A stretch of DNA of 26,408 nucleotides. Source: an uncultured Oscillospiraceae bacterium (GTDB taxonomy: Bacteria > Bacillota > Clostridia > Oscillospirales > Acutalibacteraceae). The stretch spans positions 1-26,408 of the forward strand of contig UQLR01000025.1 of assembly GCA_900541975.1 (NCBI GenBank), read 5' to 3'. Below are positions 15,206 to 23,910 of this stretch, one piece after another; within the stretch, counting starts at the first letter, position 1; every line of letters begins with the position of its first letter. Below the pieces are notes generated by a model, which ran no database searches, was not told the DNA's origin, and worked only from the letters and a program-made list of their open reading frames with translations. A program made the translations under genes and the position numbers.

Positions 15206-16966
15206 GTGTTTAAAAAAGTATTGGAATACGCAGGTGAATATCGGAAAACCACCTACGCTTCCATGATGGTTATGCTCATTGGCATCGTCATGAACGTGCT
15301 GCCCTTTCTCTTTATCTATCAGCTAATAGAACCGCTGCTTTTACACAAAACCGTGGAGTTCTGGTATATTTTCTGGCGTGTGTTGGCGATTGGGGGTTGC
15401 GGAGTGTTATATGCCTTGCTCTATGTCAAAGGCCTTGCTCTCTCCCACCGTGCGGCCTATAAGACTCTTAAAAATTTGCGTTCGTTCCTTCAGAAGAAGT
15501 TGGAGCGTCAGCCCTTGGGAAGCATTCAGGAAAAAGGGGTAGGAACCCTCAAAAAGATGTTTATAGACGACATCGACTCCATTGAGCTGCTGTTGGCCCA
15601 CGCCTTGCCGGAAGGACTTTCAAACGTAGCAGTGCCCCTGATCGTCTTTACAGCTATGTTTTTTGTAGACTGGAAATTGGCGCTTTTATCGCTTTGTGCT
15701 CTGCCTTTGGGACTCATCGCCATGGGAGCCATGTATAAAGCCGGCACCAGTAAAATGGGAGCCTACTATGCTTCCGCCCAGAAGATGAACAACACCATCG
15801 TGGAATACATTAACGGCATGGAAGTGGTCAAGGTGTTCAACCGGGACGGCGAGAGCTACAAACGGTTTGAACAGAACGTGCGGGGCTATCGGGATTTTAC
15901 GCTGGCTTGGTACAAAGTTTGTTGGCCCTGGATGGCCCTATATAACAGTATCCTTCCCTGTGTTGCTCTTTTTACCCTTCCTATCGGCGCCTACTTGGTG
16001 CTCTCCGGCTCCTCCACACTGCCGGACCTGGCGCTGGTACTGTGCATGTCCTTCGGTGCGGGGGCTCCGCTTTTACGGGCGTTGAGCTTTATGTCCACAT
16101 TGCCGCAGATCAACTACAAAATCACCGCTTTGGAGCAGTTAATGAATGCCCCGGCTTTAAAACAGGGTCCTACATCATTTACAGGGAGTAATCACAGCAT
16201 TGCTTTTGAAAACGTCCGCTTCGCTTATCAAGAAGATGAGGTCCTGCATGGCATTTCCCTCACAGTGCCAGAGGGTAGTCTTACCGCTTTGGTTGGAGAA
16301 TCTGGTTCCGGAAAATCCACGCTGGCAAAACTCCTGGTCCACTACTACGACGTAACCGATGGCAGCATTACAGTGGGTGGTCAGGACCTGCGGAATATGA
16401 GCGTGGAGTCTTTAAACGACCAGATTTCCTATGTATCTCAAGAACAGTTTCTTTTTAACATGAGTCTGCTGGAGAATATCCGTCTGGGAAAACCTGATGC
16501 AACCGATGAAGAAGTATTATCCGCGGCGAAAAAAGCCCAATGCGGAGGATTTCTTAACCGACTTCCCCAAGGCATCCACACCATGGCCGGAGACGGCGGA
16601 AAACAACTTTCCGGCGGGGAACGCCAACGTATTTCTCTTGCCCGTGCTATTTTAAAAAATGCTCCGATTGTGGTTTTGGATGAGGCGACCGCTTTCATGG
16701 ACCCAGAAAATGAGGAAAAAATGAACGCAGCTATCTCCGAAATCATCAAAGGGAAAACAGTAATTGTCATTGCCCACCGGCTCCATTCCATCGTCAATGC
16801 TGACCAGATCTGTGTACTGGACAAAGGTAAGGTTGCAGGAATTGGCAAACATGAAGAACTGCTTTCAAGATGCCCCGAATATGCAAAACTCTGGCAGGCA
16901 GCAGAAGGCAGTGTAGTCTGGAGTGTCACGGCAAGCAACACTATGAAAGGAGAAAACAGCAAATGA
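15206..16966 (+). CDS. ABC transporter ATP-binding/permease half-transporter, A-type (left arm)
   Basis: A 586-residue half-transporter with an N-terminal membrane domain (about six helices, residues 15-310) and a C-terminal nucleotide-binding domain. The ATPase has Walker A GESGSGKS at 364-371, a Q-loop near 412, signature LSGGE at 468-472, Walker B IVVLDEA at 488-494 and switch His 524, so it looks catalytically complete. The sequence after Walker B, TAFMDPENE, resembles the TAFADPENE type I associate with IrtAB/YbtPQ transporters, exporter-folded proteins that can import siderophores; substrate here is unknown. The start is GTG with AAGGAGG 7 bases upstream. It overlaps the next ABC gene by 4 bases, so the two products probably form a heterodimer. 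Confidence 0.93.
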   Translation: MFKKVLEYAGEYRKTTYASMMVMLIGIVMNVLPFLFIYQLIEPLLLHKTVEFWYIFWRVLAIGGCGVLYALLYVKGLALSHRAAYKTLKNLRSFLQKKLERQPLGSIQEKGVGTLKKMFIDDIDSIELLLAHALPEGLSNVAVPLIVFTAMFFVDWKLALLSLCALPLGLIAMGAMYKAGTSKMGAYYASAQKMNNTIVEYINGMEVVKVFNRDGESYKRFEQNVRGYRDFTLAWYKVCWPWMALYNSILPCVALFTLPIGAYLVLSGSSTLPDLALVLCMSFGAGAPLLRALSFMSTLPQINYKITALEQLMNAPALKQGPTSFTGSNHSIAFENVRFAYQEDEVLHGISLTVPEGSLTALVGESGSGKSTLAKLLVHYYDVTDGSITVGGQDLRNMSVESLNDQISYVSQEQFLFNMSLLENIRLGKPDATDEEVLSAAKKAQCGGFLNRLPQGIHTMAGDGGKQLSGGERQRISLARAILKNAPIVVLDEATAFMDPENEEKMNAAISEIIKGKTVIVIAHRLHSIVNADQICVLDKGKVAGIGKHEELLSRCPEYAKLWQAAEGSVVWSVTASNTMKGENSK

Positions 16967-18705
16967 TTAAACTGATGAAACGGATTCTAGCCGTATCTGG
17001 AAAATATAAAGGGCGGATTCAGTTGGCTTTTGTATTCTCCTTTTTGAAATCTTTGCTGGCCAGGGCTCCCATTATATTGGCGTTCCTGGCACTGGCCGGA
17101 TTTTATGAAGGGAGTATCACAGCAGAAAACTGTTTATGGTATGGGATTGCCATGATTGTCTGTGTTCTATTACAGGTTTTGTTCCATCATATCGCCGACC
17201 GGCTTCAATCAGCTGCAGGATTTATGGTGTTCTCCGATATGCGTATGGAATTAGGTGCCCACCTGCGCCGGATGCCCATGGGCTACTTCACCGAAGGAAA
17301 CATTGGAAAAATCAGTTCCGTACTTTCTTCTGATATGGTGTTTATTGAAGAAAATTGTATGACAGCGTTAGCAGATATGATGAGTTATTTATTTGCTGAG
17401 GCCATCATGGTCATCTTTTTGCTGTTTTTTAACGTTTGGATTGGTCTTGCCGCTATCGTTATTATTGGCTTTGTTCTGCTCATCGCTAAGGGGATGAAAA
17501 AGGAAGCTCTCAAAGATTCTAAAACCCGGCAGGAGCAAAACGAAAATCTGACAGAGGCAGTATTAGACTTCGTGGAAGGTATTGGTATCATTAAAACATA
17601 TAATCTTCTTGGAGAAAGGTCTAAGGAGCTAACAGAAAATTTTGAGAAAAGCTGTGAAACCAACATCCAGTTTGAGGAAAACCACTCTCCCTATCAGCTG
17701 TGGCTGAACATCGTATATGGGCTGGGGATCGCTGCCGTTGTAGCTCTGTCTTTTTTCCTGAACAGTCAGACGATGCTGAACGTTACTTTTCTGGTAGGTA
17801 TCATGCTTTTTGTGTCGGATTTATTTGGTCCTGTCAAAGCTCTGTATACCCAGGCCACTCGGCTTACCGTCATGAACAGCTGCATGAACCGAATTGAGGA
17901 AATCTTCAACGAAAAAGAACTTCCAGACGATGGAAAATTCTCTATTCCAAAACACAGCGACATGCCAGAAGTGGAATTCAAAAATGTCCGATTTGCTTAT
18001 AGAGATAAAGAAGTACTTCACGATATTTCTTTCGCACTTCCAAAGCATACCATGATGGCGCTGGTAGGCCCCTCCGGCGGCGGAAAATCTACTGTGGCAA
18101 ATCTGCTTGCCCGGTTTTGGGATATAAGTTCCGGCCAGGTATTGATGCGTGGTAAAGACGTAAGAAAAGTACGTCTTTGCGATCTCATGGATCACATCTC
18201 TATGGTATTCCAGCGGGTTTATCTGTTTCAGGATACCATCTACAACAATATCGCTATGGGACGCCCTGACGCCACTCGGGAAGAAGTGATGAAAGCTGCA
18301 AAAAAGGCTCGATGCTATGATTTCATCATGGCTTTGCCGAATGGATTTGATACCATTATTGGCGAAGGGGGTGAAACTCTTTCCGGCGGGGAAAAACAAC
18401 GTATTTCTATTGCACGGTGTATTCTCAAGAATGCACCCATCGTGATTCTGGACGAAGCTACAGCCAGTGTGGATGCTGATAATGAAAGCTATATCCAGCA
18501 GGCCATCAGTGAGCTATGCCGGGGCAAGACCCTATTGGTGATTGCCCACAGACTAAACACTATCCAAAACGCTGATCAGATTCTGGTGATAGCTGATGGA
18601 AAAATTGTTCAGAGAGGTTCCCATGAAGAATTAATGGCCGTCGGCGGGTTGTATAAAGACTTTATTACTGTGCGAAGACAAAGCCGGGGCTGGAGCCAGC
18701 GGTAA
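16963..18705 (+). CDS. ABC transporter ATP-binding/permease half-transporter, B-type (left arm)
   Basis: A 580-residue half-transporter, membrane domain at about 18-305 and ATPase at 335-575. Walker A is GPSGGGKS at 369-376, the Q-loop glutamine 417, signature LSGGE at 473-477, Walker B IVILDEA at 493-499 and His 529. It is the presumed partner of the preceding gene; ATG overlaps its stop (ATGA), with AAGGAG 10 bases before. I chose this ATG over the open-frame start at 16870 because the latter would run far into the upstream gene without a ribosome binding site. It has the same length and motif positions as the right-arm B-type gene, and both end in a Trp-Ser near the C-terminus. The gene ends just before a strong shared hairpin. 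Confidence 0.93.
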   Translation: MIKLMKRILAVSGKYKGRIQLAFVFSFLKSLLARAPIILAFLALAGFYEGSITAENCLWYGIAMIVCVLLQVLFHHIADRLQSAAGFMVFSDMRMELGAHLRRMPMGYFTEGNIGKISSVLSSDMVFIEENCMTALADMMSYLFAEAIMVIFLLFFNVWIGLAAIVIIGFVLLIAKGMKKEALKDSKTRQEQNENLTEAVLDFVEGIGIIKTYNLLGERSKELTENFEKSCETNIQFEENHSPYQLWLNIVYGLGIAAVVALSFFLNSQTMLNVTFLVGIMLFVSDLFGPVKALYTQATRLTVMNSCMNRIEEIFNEKELPDDGKFSIPKHSDMPEVEFKNVRFAYRDKEVLHDISFALPKHTMMALVGPSGGGKSTVANLLARFWDISSGQVLMRGKDVRKVRLCDLMDHISMVFQRVYLFQDTIYNNIAMGRPDATREEVMKAAKKARCYDFIMALPNGFDTIIGEGGETLSGGEKQRISIARCILKNAPIVILDEATASVDADNESYIQQAISELCRGKTLLVIAHRLNTIQNADQILVIADGKIVQRGSHEELMAVGGLYKDFITVRRQSRGWSQR

Positions 18706-18734
18706 AAGCAAATTCCTGTAAAACGGCTAAAGTA

Positions 18735-18774
18735 AAAGCCGGGATTTATTGCTTAGCAGTGAAATCCCGGCTTT
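18735..18774. terminator. Hairpin between the convergent ABC operons
   Basis: A perfect 13-base stem, AAAGCCGGGATTT at 18735-18747 and its complement at 18762-18774, with a 14-base loop. It sits midway between the stop of the plus-strand pair (18705) and the stop of the minus-strand pair (18852). T content after the stem is moderate on both sides (CTTTAGTT on plus; CTTTTACTTT on minus), fitting a bidirectional terminator. The rest of 18706-18851 has no gene. Confidence 0.75.
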
Positions 18775-18851
18775 AGTTATGTTCAGAATTTTATGTGTTT
18801 CTTCCTATGCACCCTTCTGGACAGCAAGCATCTTCTCTTATTGGTATGCAT

Positions 18852-20594
18852 TTATTCCAGGCTCCACTGGGCGCTTTTCCGCTGAAGCTCTACCATGCGG
18901 CGATAGAGCCCGCCTTTCGCCATCAACTCCGCCGGAGAGCCTTCTTCCGCTACCTTGCCATCTGCCAGAACGACAATTTTGTCTGCTGCTTCCACGGTGC
19001 GCATCCGGTGAGCGATGACTAATACGGTCTTGCCTGTCAGCAGACGCGAGAGCGCTCCCTGCACCTTGGTTTCATTTTCCACGTCCAGGCTCGCAGTCGC
19101 TTCATCAAGCAATACAATGGGGGCATCCTTCAAGAGCGCCCGGGCAATGGAGATCCGTTGCCGTTCCCCGCCGGAAAGCTTTGCGCCGTTCTCCCCGATG
19201 GAAGTGTCATAGCCTTTGGGCAGCTTGCAGACGAATTCGTCGCAGTTGGCGGCTTTGGCTGCTGCGAGAACTTCCTCGTCCGTGGCGCCGTGCTTGCCAA
19301 GACGGATGTTTTCCATCACCGTGTCGTCAAAGAGCACCACGTCCTGAAAAACCATAGAGTAATCCGTCAGCAACACCTCTGGGTCCACGGTAGAGATATC
19401 CACGCCGCCCACCTTAACGGCGCCTCTGGTGACGTCCCACAGCCTTGCGGCCAGACGGGCGCAGGTACTCTTGCCCGAGCCGGAAGGCCCTACCAACGCC
19501 GTGATTTCGCCTTCTTTGGCGGTAAAGCTTACATCACGCAGGACATCCTTTTTATCATAAGCAAAGCCAACATGGTCGAATACAATATCGTGTCCTTTCG
19601 GATTAAAAGTTTCTATACCCTCTGCGGTAGGCGTATCGTGAATTTCCATCATACGGTCAGCCGACACCTGAGAAACAAACATTTCGGCAATGAGGGCAAG
19701 ACTCTGGTCAAACGGGGCATAGACCCGAGTGATGACCAGCAGGAACAAAAACAGTAGCATGAAGTCGATCCGGCCAGAGAGAATCAAACTGGCCCCCACA
19801 AGAATAGTGGTCGCCACACCTAGACGCATGATGACACTGGCGGCGTTGACAAAGATGCCGGTACCCAACTCGCCGCGGATCATGATCTTTTCGTGCTCGT
19901 CGATTTTCCGGTTCAGCTCCTCCAGATACAGCTCCTCCTGATTGGTAGCGCGGATTTCCCGGACATTCTCTAACGCTTCCTGGATACCGTCTGAGACAAC
20001 GACAGCCGCTTTTTTGGTCCGTTCGGCGCTGCGGCTGGTAATTTTGCGACTACCAAATAAAAGCCCAAAGGCCATCGGCACGCCCCACAGGCAGGCAATG
20101 GCCAGCCGCCAGTCATACACAAGTAAGCAAACAGCGATAAGTGCCGTAGAGATGTAGGAGCCGTACAGATATCCCAGCACATGGGACCAGACATGCTCCA
20201 TGCGGTTGACGTCCCCCATCAGAGTTTCGGTCAGGTCGGTTAAATCCCGCTTACCAAAATAACCCAGAGGCAGCTTACGCAGCCGCTCCGCCAAGCTGAG
20301 GCGAGTGGTTTTGACTTCGTTGTATACAAGTCCATAGGTAGCCCTGTATTGCTGCAGGTGGGTTATAAGAGACAAAACGACAAATAAAACGACCAGGCCG
20401 ATTAGCAGCACTGCGCCAGGCAGCGGCGCTCCGTCGGTCAAGGTGTTCATAAAATCAAGCATCAATAAGTATAGGATACCCATGCCGCCCATCACAACCA
20501 GGTTGACGATAACCGTCCAGAACGTGCCTTTTTGGATATTGCGAATCCCCTGGTCGGTTAGGGCGTATTTCCGTTGGAATTTTCTGCTGAACAT
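18852..20594 (-). CDS. ABC transporter ATP-binding/permease half-transporter, B-type (right arm)
   Basis: A 580-residue half-transporter with membrane helices over about 25-310 and an ATPase domain from 337. Walker A GPSGSGKS is at 369-376, Q-loop glutamine 417, signature LSGGE at 473-477, Walker B IVLLDEA at 493-499 and His 529; all are intact. Length and motif positions are identical to the left-arm B-type protein, although the two sequences are clearly diverged. The ATG directly follows the stop of the upstream ABC gene (TAAATG), with AGGAGG 8 bases upstream, so the pair is translationally linked. The gene is more GC-rich than its left-arm counterpart. Confidence 0.93.
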   Translation of the reverse strand: MFSRKFQRKYALTDQGIRNIQKGTFWTVIVNLVVMGGMGILYLLMLDFMNTLTDGAPLPGAVLLIGLVVLFVVLSLITHLQQYRATYGLVYNEVKTTRLSLAERLRKLPLGYFGKRDLTDLTETLMGDVNRMEHVWSHVLGYLYGSYISTALIAVCLLVYDWRLAIACLWGVPMAFGLLFGSRKITSRSAERTKKAAVVVSDGIQEALENVREIRATNQEELYLEELNRKIDEHEKIMIRGELGTGIFVNAASVIMRLGVATTILVGASLILSGRIDFMLLFLFLLVITRVYAPFDQSLALIAEMFVSQVSADRMMEIHDTPTAEGIETFNPKGHDIVFDHVGFAYDKKDVLRDVSFTAKEGEITALVGPSGSGKSTCARLAARLWDVTRGAVKVGGVDISTVDPEVLLTDYSMVFQDVVLFDDTVMENIRLGKHGATDEEVLAAAKAANCDEFVCKLPKGYDTSIGENGAKLSGGERQRISIARALLKDAPIVLLDEATASLDVENETKVQGALSRLLTGKTVLVIAHRMRTVEAADKIVVLADGKVAEEGSPAELMAKGGLYRRMVELQRKSAQWSLE

Positions 20595-22397
20595 TTACTC
20601 CGCCTCCTTTTCGCTGGTGATCTTCCACCGGACAGCCCGGTTATAGTCGGCCCACATTTGGGCATACAACCCGCCTGCGGCAGTAAGCCCCGCATGGGTA
20701 CCCTGCTCAGCGATACGGCCTTCGTCCAAGACAATGATCTTATCCGCGCCCACCACGGTGGAGAGGCGGTGCGCAATCATGATAACGGTGCGGCCGCGGG
20801 TTAATGTGGCGAAGGCTTTCTGGATGAGTACTTCATTCTCTGGATCAGCGAAGGCCGTGGCTTCATCTAGCACTACAATGGGAGCGTCCTTCAAAATAGC
20901 CCGTGCCAGGGCGATACGCTGCTGCTCGCCGCCGGAAAGATAAGTTCCCTCGGAACCAATTTGGGTATCAATACCATTTGGTAACTTTTTCAGAATATCG
21001 CCGCACTGAGCAACCTTGAGCGCCGCTTGTACCTGTTCCCGTGTGGCGTTCGGCCGGGCGGCTCGCACATTTTCCAGAATGGATGCCTTGAACAGGCGGT
21101 TGTTCTGGAATACGAAGGCCACCTGATCCATCAGTTCATGGGGGGCAATTTGAGACACATCCACTCCCCCGACTTCCACAGTACCCGAAGTCGCGTCCCA
21201 AAAACGGGGAATCAGGCTTGCTGCTGTGCTCTTACCGCCGCCGGACGGTCCTACCAGCGCCACCGTCTGCCCTGGCTCCGCCGTGAAGGAAACATGGGAG
21301 AGTGCGGGGGTTTCTGCACCGTCATAGGTAAAACTTACATCCTTAAATTCCACTTTGTTGCCCTGGGGTTTCTGCGGATGAACAGGTGCCTTCAACGTAG
21401 GAGCACCCATTACCTGATTGATGCGGCCCAGGGCAGTGCCGGCCAGCATCACACCGGATGCAGCGAACATAATTCTGGCCAGTGCCGTGGAAATGATAGC
21501 CGAAAACACTGCATAGAAGGCAAAGTTGGTGATAAAACCGGCAAAATCGCCACCAGCCAAGGCACCGGGCGCCAGAAACAATGCTACCGGCACTAGGAAG
21601 ACAAAGGCACCTTCGGTAAAGGTCAGGTTGACAGACTGGGGAACACGGCACACTTTGTCCTGATAATATTCAGATTTGTTGCTGTAATCCTCGATGGCCT
21701 GCTGGAACGCCTTAAAAGAATACACCGTCTGCTGAAAGACCTTCACCACGGGAATGCCCCGGACATACTCGGTGCCCGCCTTGGTCATCCGGTCCTGGGC
21801 CGCCTGGTATTCCGCTATCAGCTTGGCGTTTTTGCCACCCATCATGGAAAACATGGCGATGACCGAAATTACTGCCGCCAACAGGCAGGCGGCTCCCATT
21901 CGCCAGTCAAAGACGAACATCAGCACCAGCATGGCTATAAACAGGACAACCGTGCCGACGATATCCGCCAGGTTATGAGCCAGCAGCGTCTCGGTATCGG
22001 CAGCCGCTGCGTCCAGCCGGCCGCGGATAAGCCCTGAAGCATTGGAATCAAAGAACCCCAGCGGGGCTTTCATCACATGGGCGACACCTTGCTTGCGGAT
22101 GTTGGACGCCGTACGGAACGCTGCCAGATGGGTACACATCAGACCGGCAAAGTATATCACAATACCGCCGACTGCAAAGGCAAACGCCAGCCAGCCGTAC
22201 TGGGTGACACTTTGCGCCTGCGTCCAGTTTGGCGCTACGGTAATTAAATCCCGGGCTGCCAGCCAGATACAGATGTAAGGTACCATGCTCAGCAGCATGG
22301 ACACCGCCGACAAGGCCAGCCCCAGAAAGGTCAAGCCCTTGTGGCCGCCTGCGTAACCCAGCAAAGCCACCAGGTCACTCTTTTTTTCTTTTTTCAT
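20595..22397 (-). CDS. ABC transporter ATP-binding/permease half-transporter, A-type (right arm)
   Basis: A 600-residue half-transporter: membrane domain to about residue 330, then an ATPase with Walker A GPSGGGKS at 383-390, signature LSGGE at 487-491, Walker B IVVLDEA at 507-513 and His 543. The stretch TAFADPENE after Walker B matches the IrtAB/YbtPQ-like group and parallels TAFMDPENE in the left-arm A-type. I chose ATG at 22397 rather than the open-frame TTG at 22517, because AGGAGG lies 7 bases before 22397 and the extension is not hydrophobic or family-like. It is the first gene of the right-arm pair. A direct link to the tetR at 23911-24528 is now interrupted by a transposase remnant. 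Substrate is unknown. Confidence 0.93.
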   Translation of the reverse strand: MKKEKKSDLVALLGYAGGHKGLTFLGLALSAVSMLLSMVPYICIWLAARDLITVAPNWTQAQSVTQYGWLAFAFAVGGIVIYFAGLMCTHLAAFRTASNIRKQGVAHVMKAPLGFFDSNASGLIRGRLDAAAADTETLLAHNLADIVGTVVLFIAMLVLMFVFDWRMGAACLLAAVISVIAMFSMMGGKNAKLIAEYQAAQDRMTKAGTEYVRGIPVVKVFQQTVYSFKAFQQAIEDYSNKSEYYQDKVCRVPQSVNLTFTEGAFVFLVPVALFLAPGALAGGDFAGFITNFAFYAVFSAIISTALARIMFAASGVMLAGTALGRINQVMGAPTLKAPVHPQKPQGNKVEFKDVSFTYDGAETPALSHVSFTAEPGQTVALVGPSGGGKSTAASLIPRFWDATSGTVEVGGVDVSQIAPHELMDQVAFVFQNNRLFKASILENVRAARPNATREQVQAALKVAQCGDILKKLPNGIDTQIGSEGTYLSGGEQQRIALARAILKDAPIVVLDEATAFADPENEVLIQKAFATLTRGRTVIMIAHRLSTVVGADKIIVLDEGRIAEQGTHAGLTAAGGLYAQMWADYNRAVRWKITSEKEAE

Positions 22398-22433
22398 GGA
22401 ACAACCTCCTATTACAATATATTTACGGGATGG

Positions 22434-22459
22434 GGCACGGCAGCCAGCCGTGTCTTTTT
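22434..22459 (+). terminator. Plus-strand hairpin with T-run in the leader of the right ABC pair
   Basis: GGCACGGC (22434-22441) pairs fully with GCCGTGTC (22447-22454), counting one G-U, around a 5-base loop, and is followed by TTTTT on the plus strand. It has the form of a rho-independent terminator for rightward transcription, yet no intact plus-strand gene ends here. On the minus strand it lies in the leader of the A-type ABC gene and could fold there too. The remaining gap to 22634 has no gene that I recognise and no clear promoter for the ABC pair. Confidence 0.5.
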
Positions 22460-22634
22460 CCGTATCGTTGCCTAAGCTGTTAGAATGAGCGTGTCTTGGC
22501 CTGATGTTCACCTCCAAGGACCATTAGCGTCCGAGCATAAGTCAGTCAGCCAGCCTCTTATTCGCAGCGTTCGATTTACGCAGGTTGAGCCACTACACCG
22601 GTGCGCCTGTGTCATCAAATAGATTGGATAGGCA

Positions 22635-23716
22635 ATGATGAAATGGCTGGACGGTGAAACGCAGGTGATTATGGAGCACACTGGGCGGTACTATGAGCCG
22701 GTAGCCTGTTTTCTCCACAAGGCGGGTCTCTTTGTCAGCGCGGTCAATCCGAAGCTCATTAAAGACTACGGGAACAACACCCTGCGCAAAGTGAAAACGG
22801 ACAAGGCGGATGCCCGGTAGATCGCCCGCTATGGGCTGACAACTGGGCGGAATTGCACCAACATACGCCTATGGACACAATTCGTACTCAACTGAAAACG
22901 CTGAACCGGCAGCAAGGTCTGTACACCAAGACCAAGACGATGATGAAGAACAACCGCATCGCTCTTTTGGAGCAGACTTATCCCGGCATCAACGCGCGGT
23001 TTGGCAGCCCTGTCCGCGAGGACGGCAGTCAGAAATGGGTGGACTTTGCCACGGCTTTTTGGCATGTGGACTGTGTACGGAATATGAGCCTTGCCGCCTT
23101 TACCGAGCGTTACCACAAGTGGTGCAAGCGGAATGGCTACAATTTCAACCAAAGCAGAGCTGCTGAAATCCACACCGCAGCACAAGATTTGATTGCCATG
23201 CTCCCCAAGGACGCCCTGACCAAAACACTGGTACGGCAAGCCGCTGACGCTTTGAACGCCGTTTCCAAGCCCTTGGAGCGTCAGGACAGAAATGCGAGCC
23301 TTGGCCTCTCAACTTCCCGAATATCCGGTCGTCATGGCTATGCGCGGCGTGAGGGATTCCCCCCCGGCCCCCAACTCATGGCGGAAATTAGGGATGTGAC
23401 CCGGTTTACCCACAGAAACGCTATTACAGCTTTTGCGGAGGTTGACCCTGGTGCTGACCAACCCGGCACCCATGAAGCGAAAAGCACGAGGGCTTCCAAA
23501 AGTGGGCCGCCGGAACTGCGCAAAGCGCTCTTTCTGGTCATGGGCTGTCTGTTGAAAACCATGCCACAAGATGACCCGGTGTACTGTTTCATGGACAAGA
23601 AACGAACCGAGGGTAAACCCTACCTGGTTTACATGACAGCCGGTGCCAACAAGTTCCTGCGCATCTACTATGGCCGTGTAAAAGAGTACCTGGCTTCCTT
23701 GGAAAACTCTGATTAA
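22635..23716 (+). pseudogene. Decayed IS110-family transposase
   Basis: The sequence encodes pieces of an IS110-type (DEDD) transposase. The first frame, from 22635, has MEHTGRYYEPVACFLHKAG and VNPKLIKDYGNNTLRKVKTDKADAR, then a TAG where the family has Lys. One base is missing soon after (GGGCTGACAAC, where family sequence would need one more base), moving the frame to DNWAELHQHTPMDTIRTQLK. A third lesion pair near 23280-23360 puts LASQLPEYPVVMAM out of frame before it is restored at GPQLMAEI. The C-terminal part, to YMTAGANKFLRIYYGRVKEYLASL, is well preserved. The N-terminal tens of residues with the first catalytic Asp are absent. It is therefore dead. It lies between the right ABC pair and tetR, in the opposite direction. 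Confidence 0.85.
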
Positions 23717-23819
23717 CCACGTCCATACCCTCTCCATTTGACCGGCGCTTGCGCGGCGGCCTTTTTATCATGCTCTTTTTCACCTCTTTCTGCGCCCGCA
23801 AATTTTCCGCAATTTCCTA

Positions 23820-23866
23820 TTGACTTTTTATTTGCAGACTTATATATTAGTTAGTTGCAGCTAACT
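23820..23866 (+). promoter_or_regulatory. Orphan promoter with adjacent GTTAG-N6-CTAAC operator
   Basis: TTGACT (23820-23825), 17 bases and TATATT (23843-23848) make a good plus-strand promoter. It is followed at once by an 18-base near-palindrome (16 of 18) at 23849-23866 containing GTTAG-N6-CTAAC. The promoter reads into the 3' end of the minus-strand tetR and has no plus-strand gene to drive, so it appears displaced. The rest of 23717-23819 shows only a GC-rich stretch and TTTTT after the transposase. Confidence 0.55.
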
Positions 23867-23874
23867 GCCAAGCG

Positions 23875-23898
23875 AAAAAACAGAGGGATATTCCCCCT
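23875..23898 (-). terminator. Terminator of the right tetR
   Basis: On the minus strand AGGGGGA (23892-23898) and TCCCTCT (23882-23888) pair in 6 of 7 positions around a 3-base loop, followed by G and six T residues. It lies 12 bases beyond the tetR stop, so most tetR transcripts should end before the transposase remnant and the ABC pair. Confidence 0.65.
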
Positions 23899-23910
23899 TA
23901 CCCTATACGG

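Noticed and set aside
22398..22517. N-terminal extension of the right A-type ABC gene from TTG at 22517.
   Set aside because: The 40 residues are not family-like and the ATG at 22397 has a much better placed AGGAGG.
23589..23801. A 70-codon minus-strand frame with a basic start (MIKRPPRKRR).
   Set aside because: Most of it is antisense to the transposase remnant and its residues match no family; the GAGGTG near the start is likely chance.
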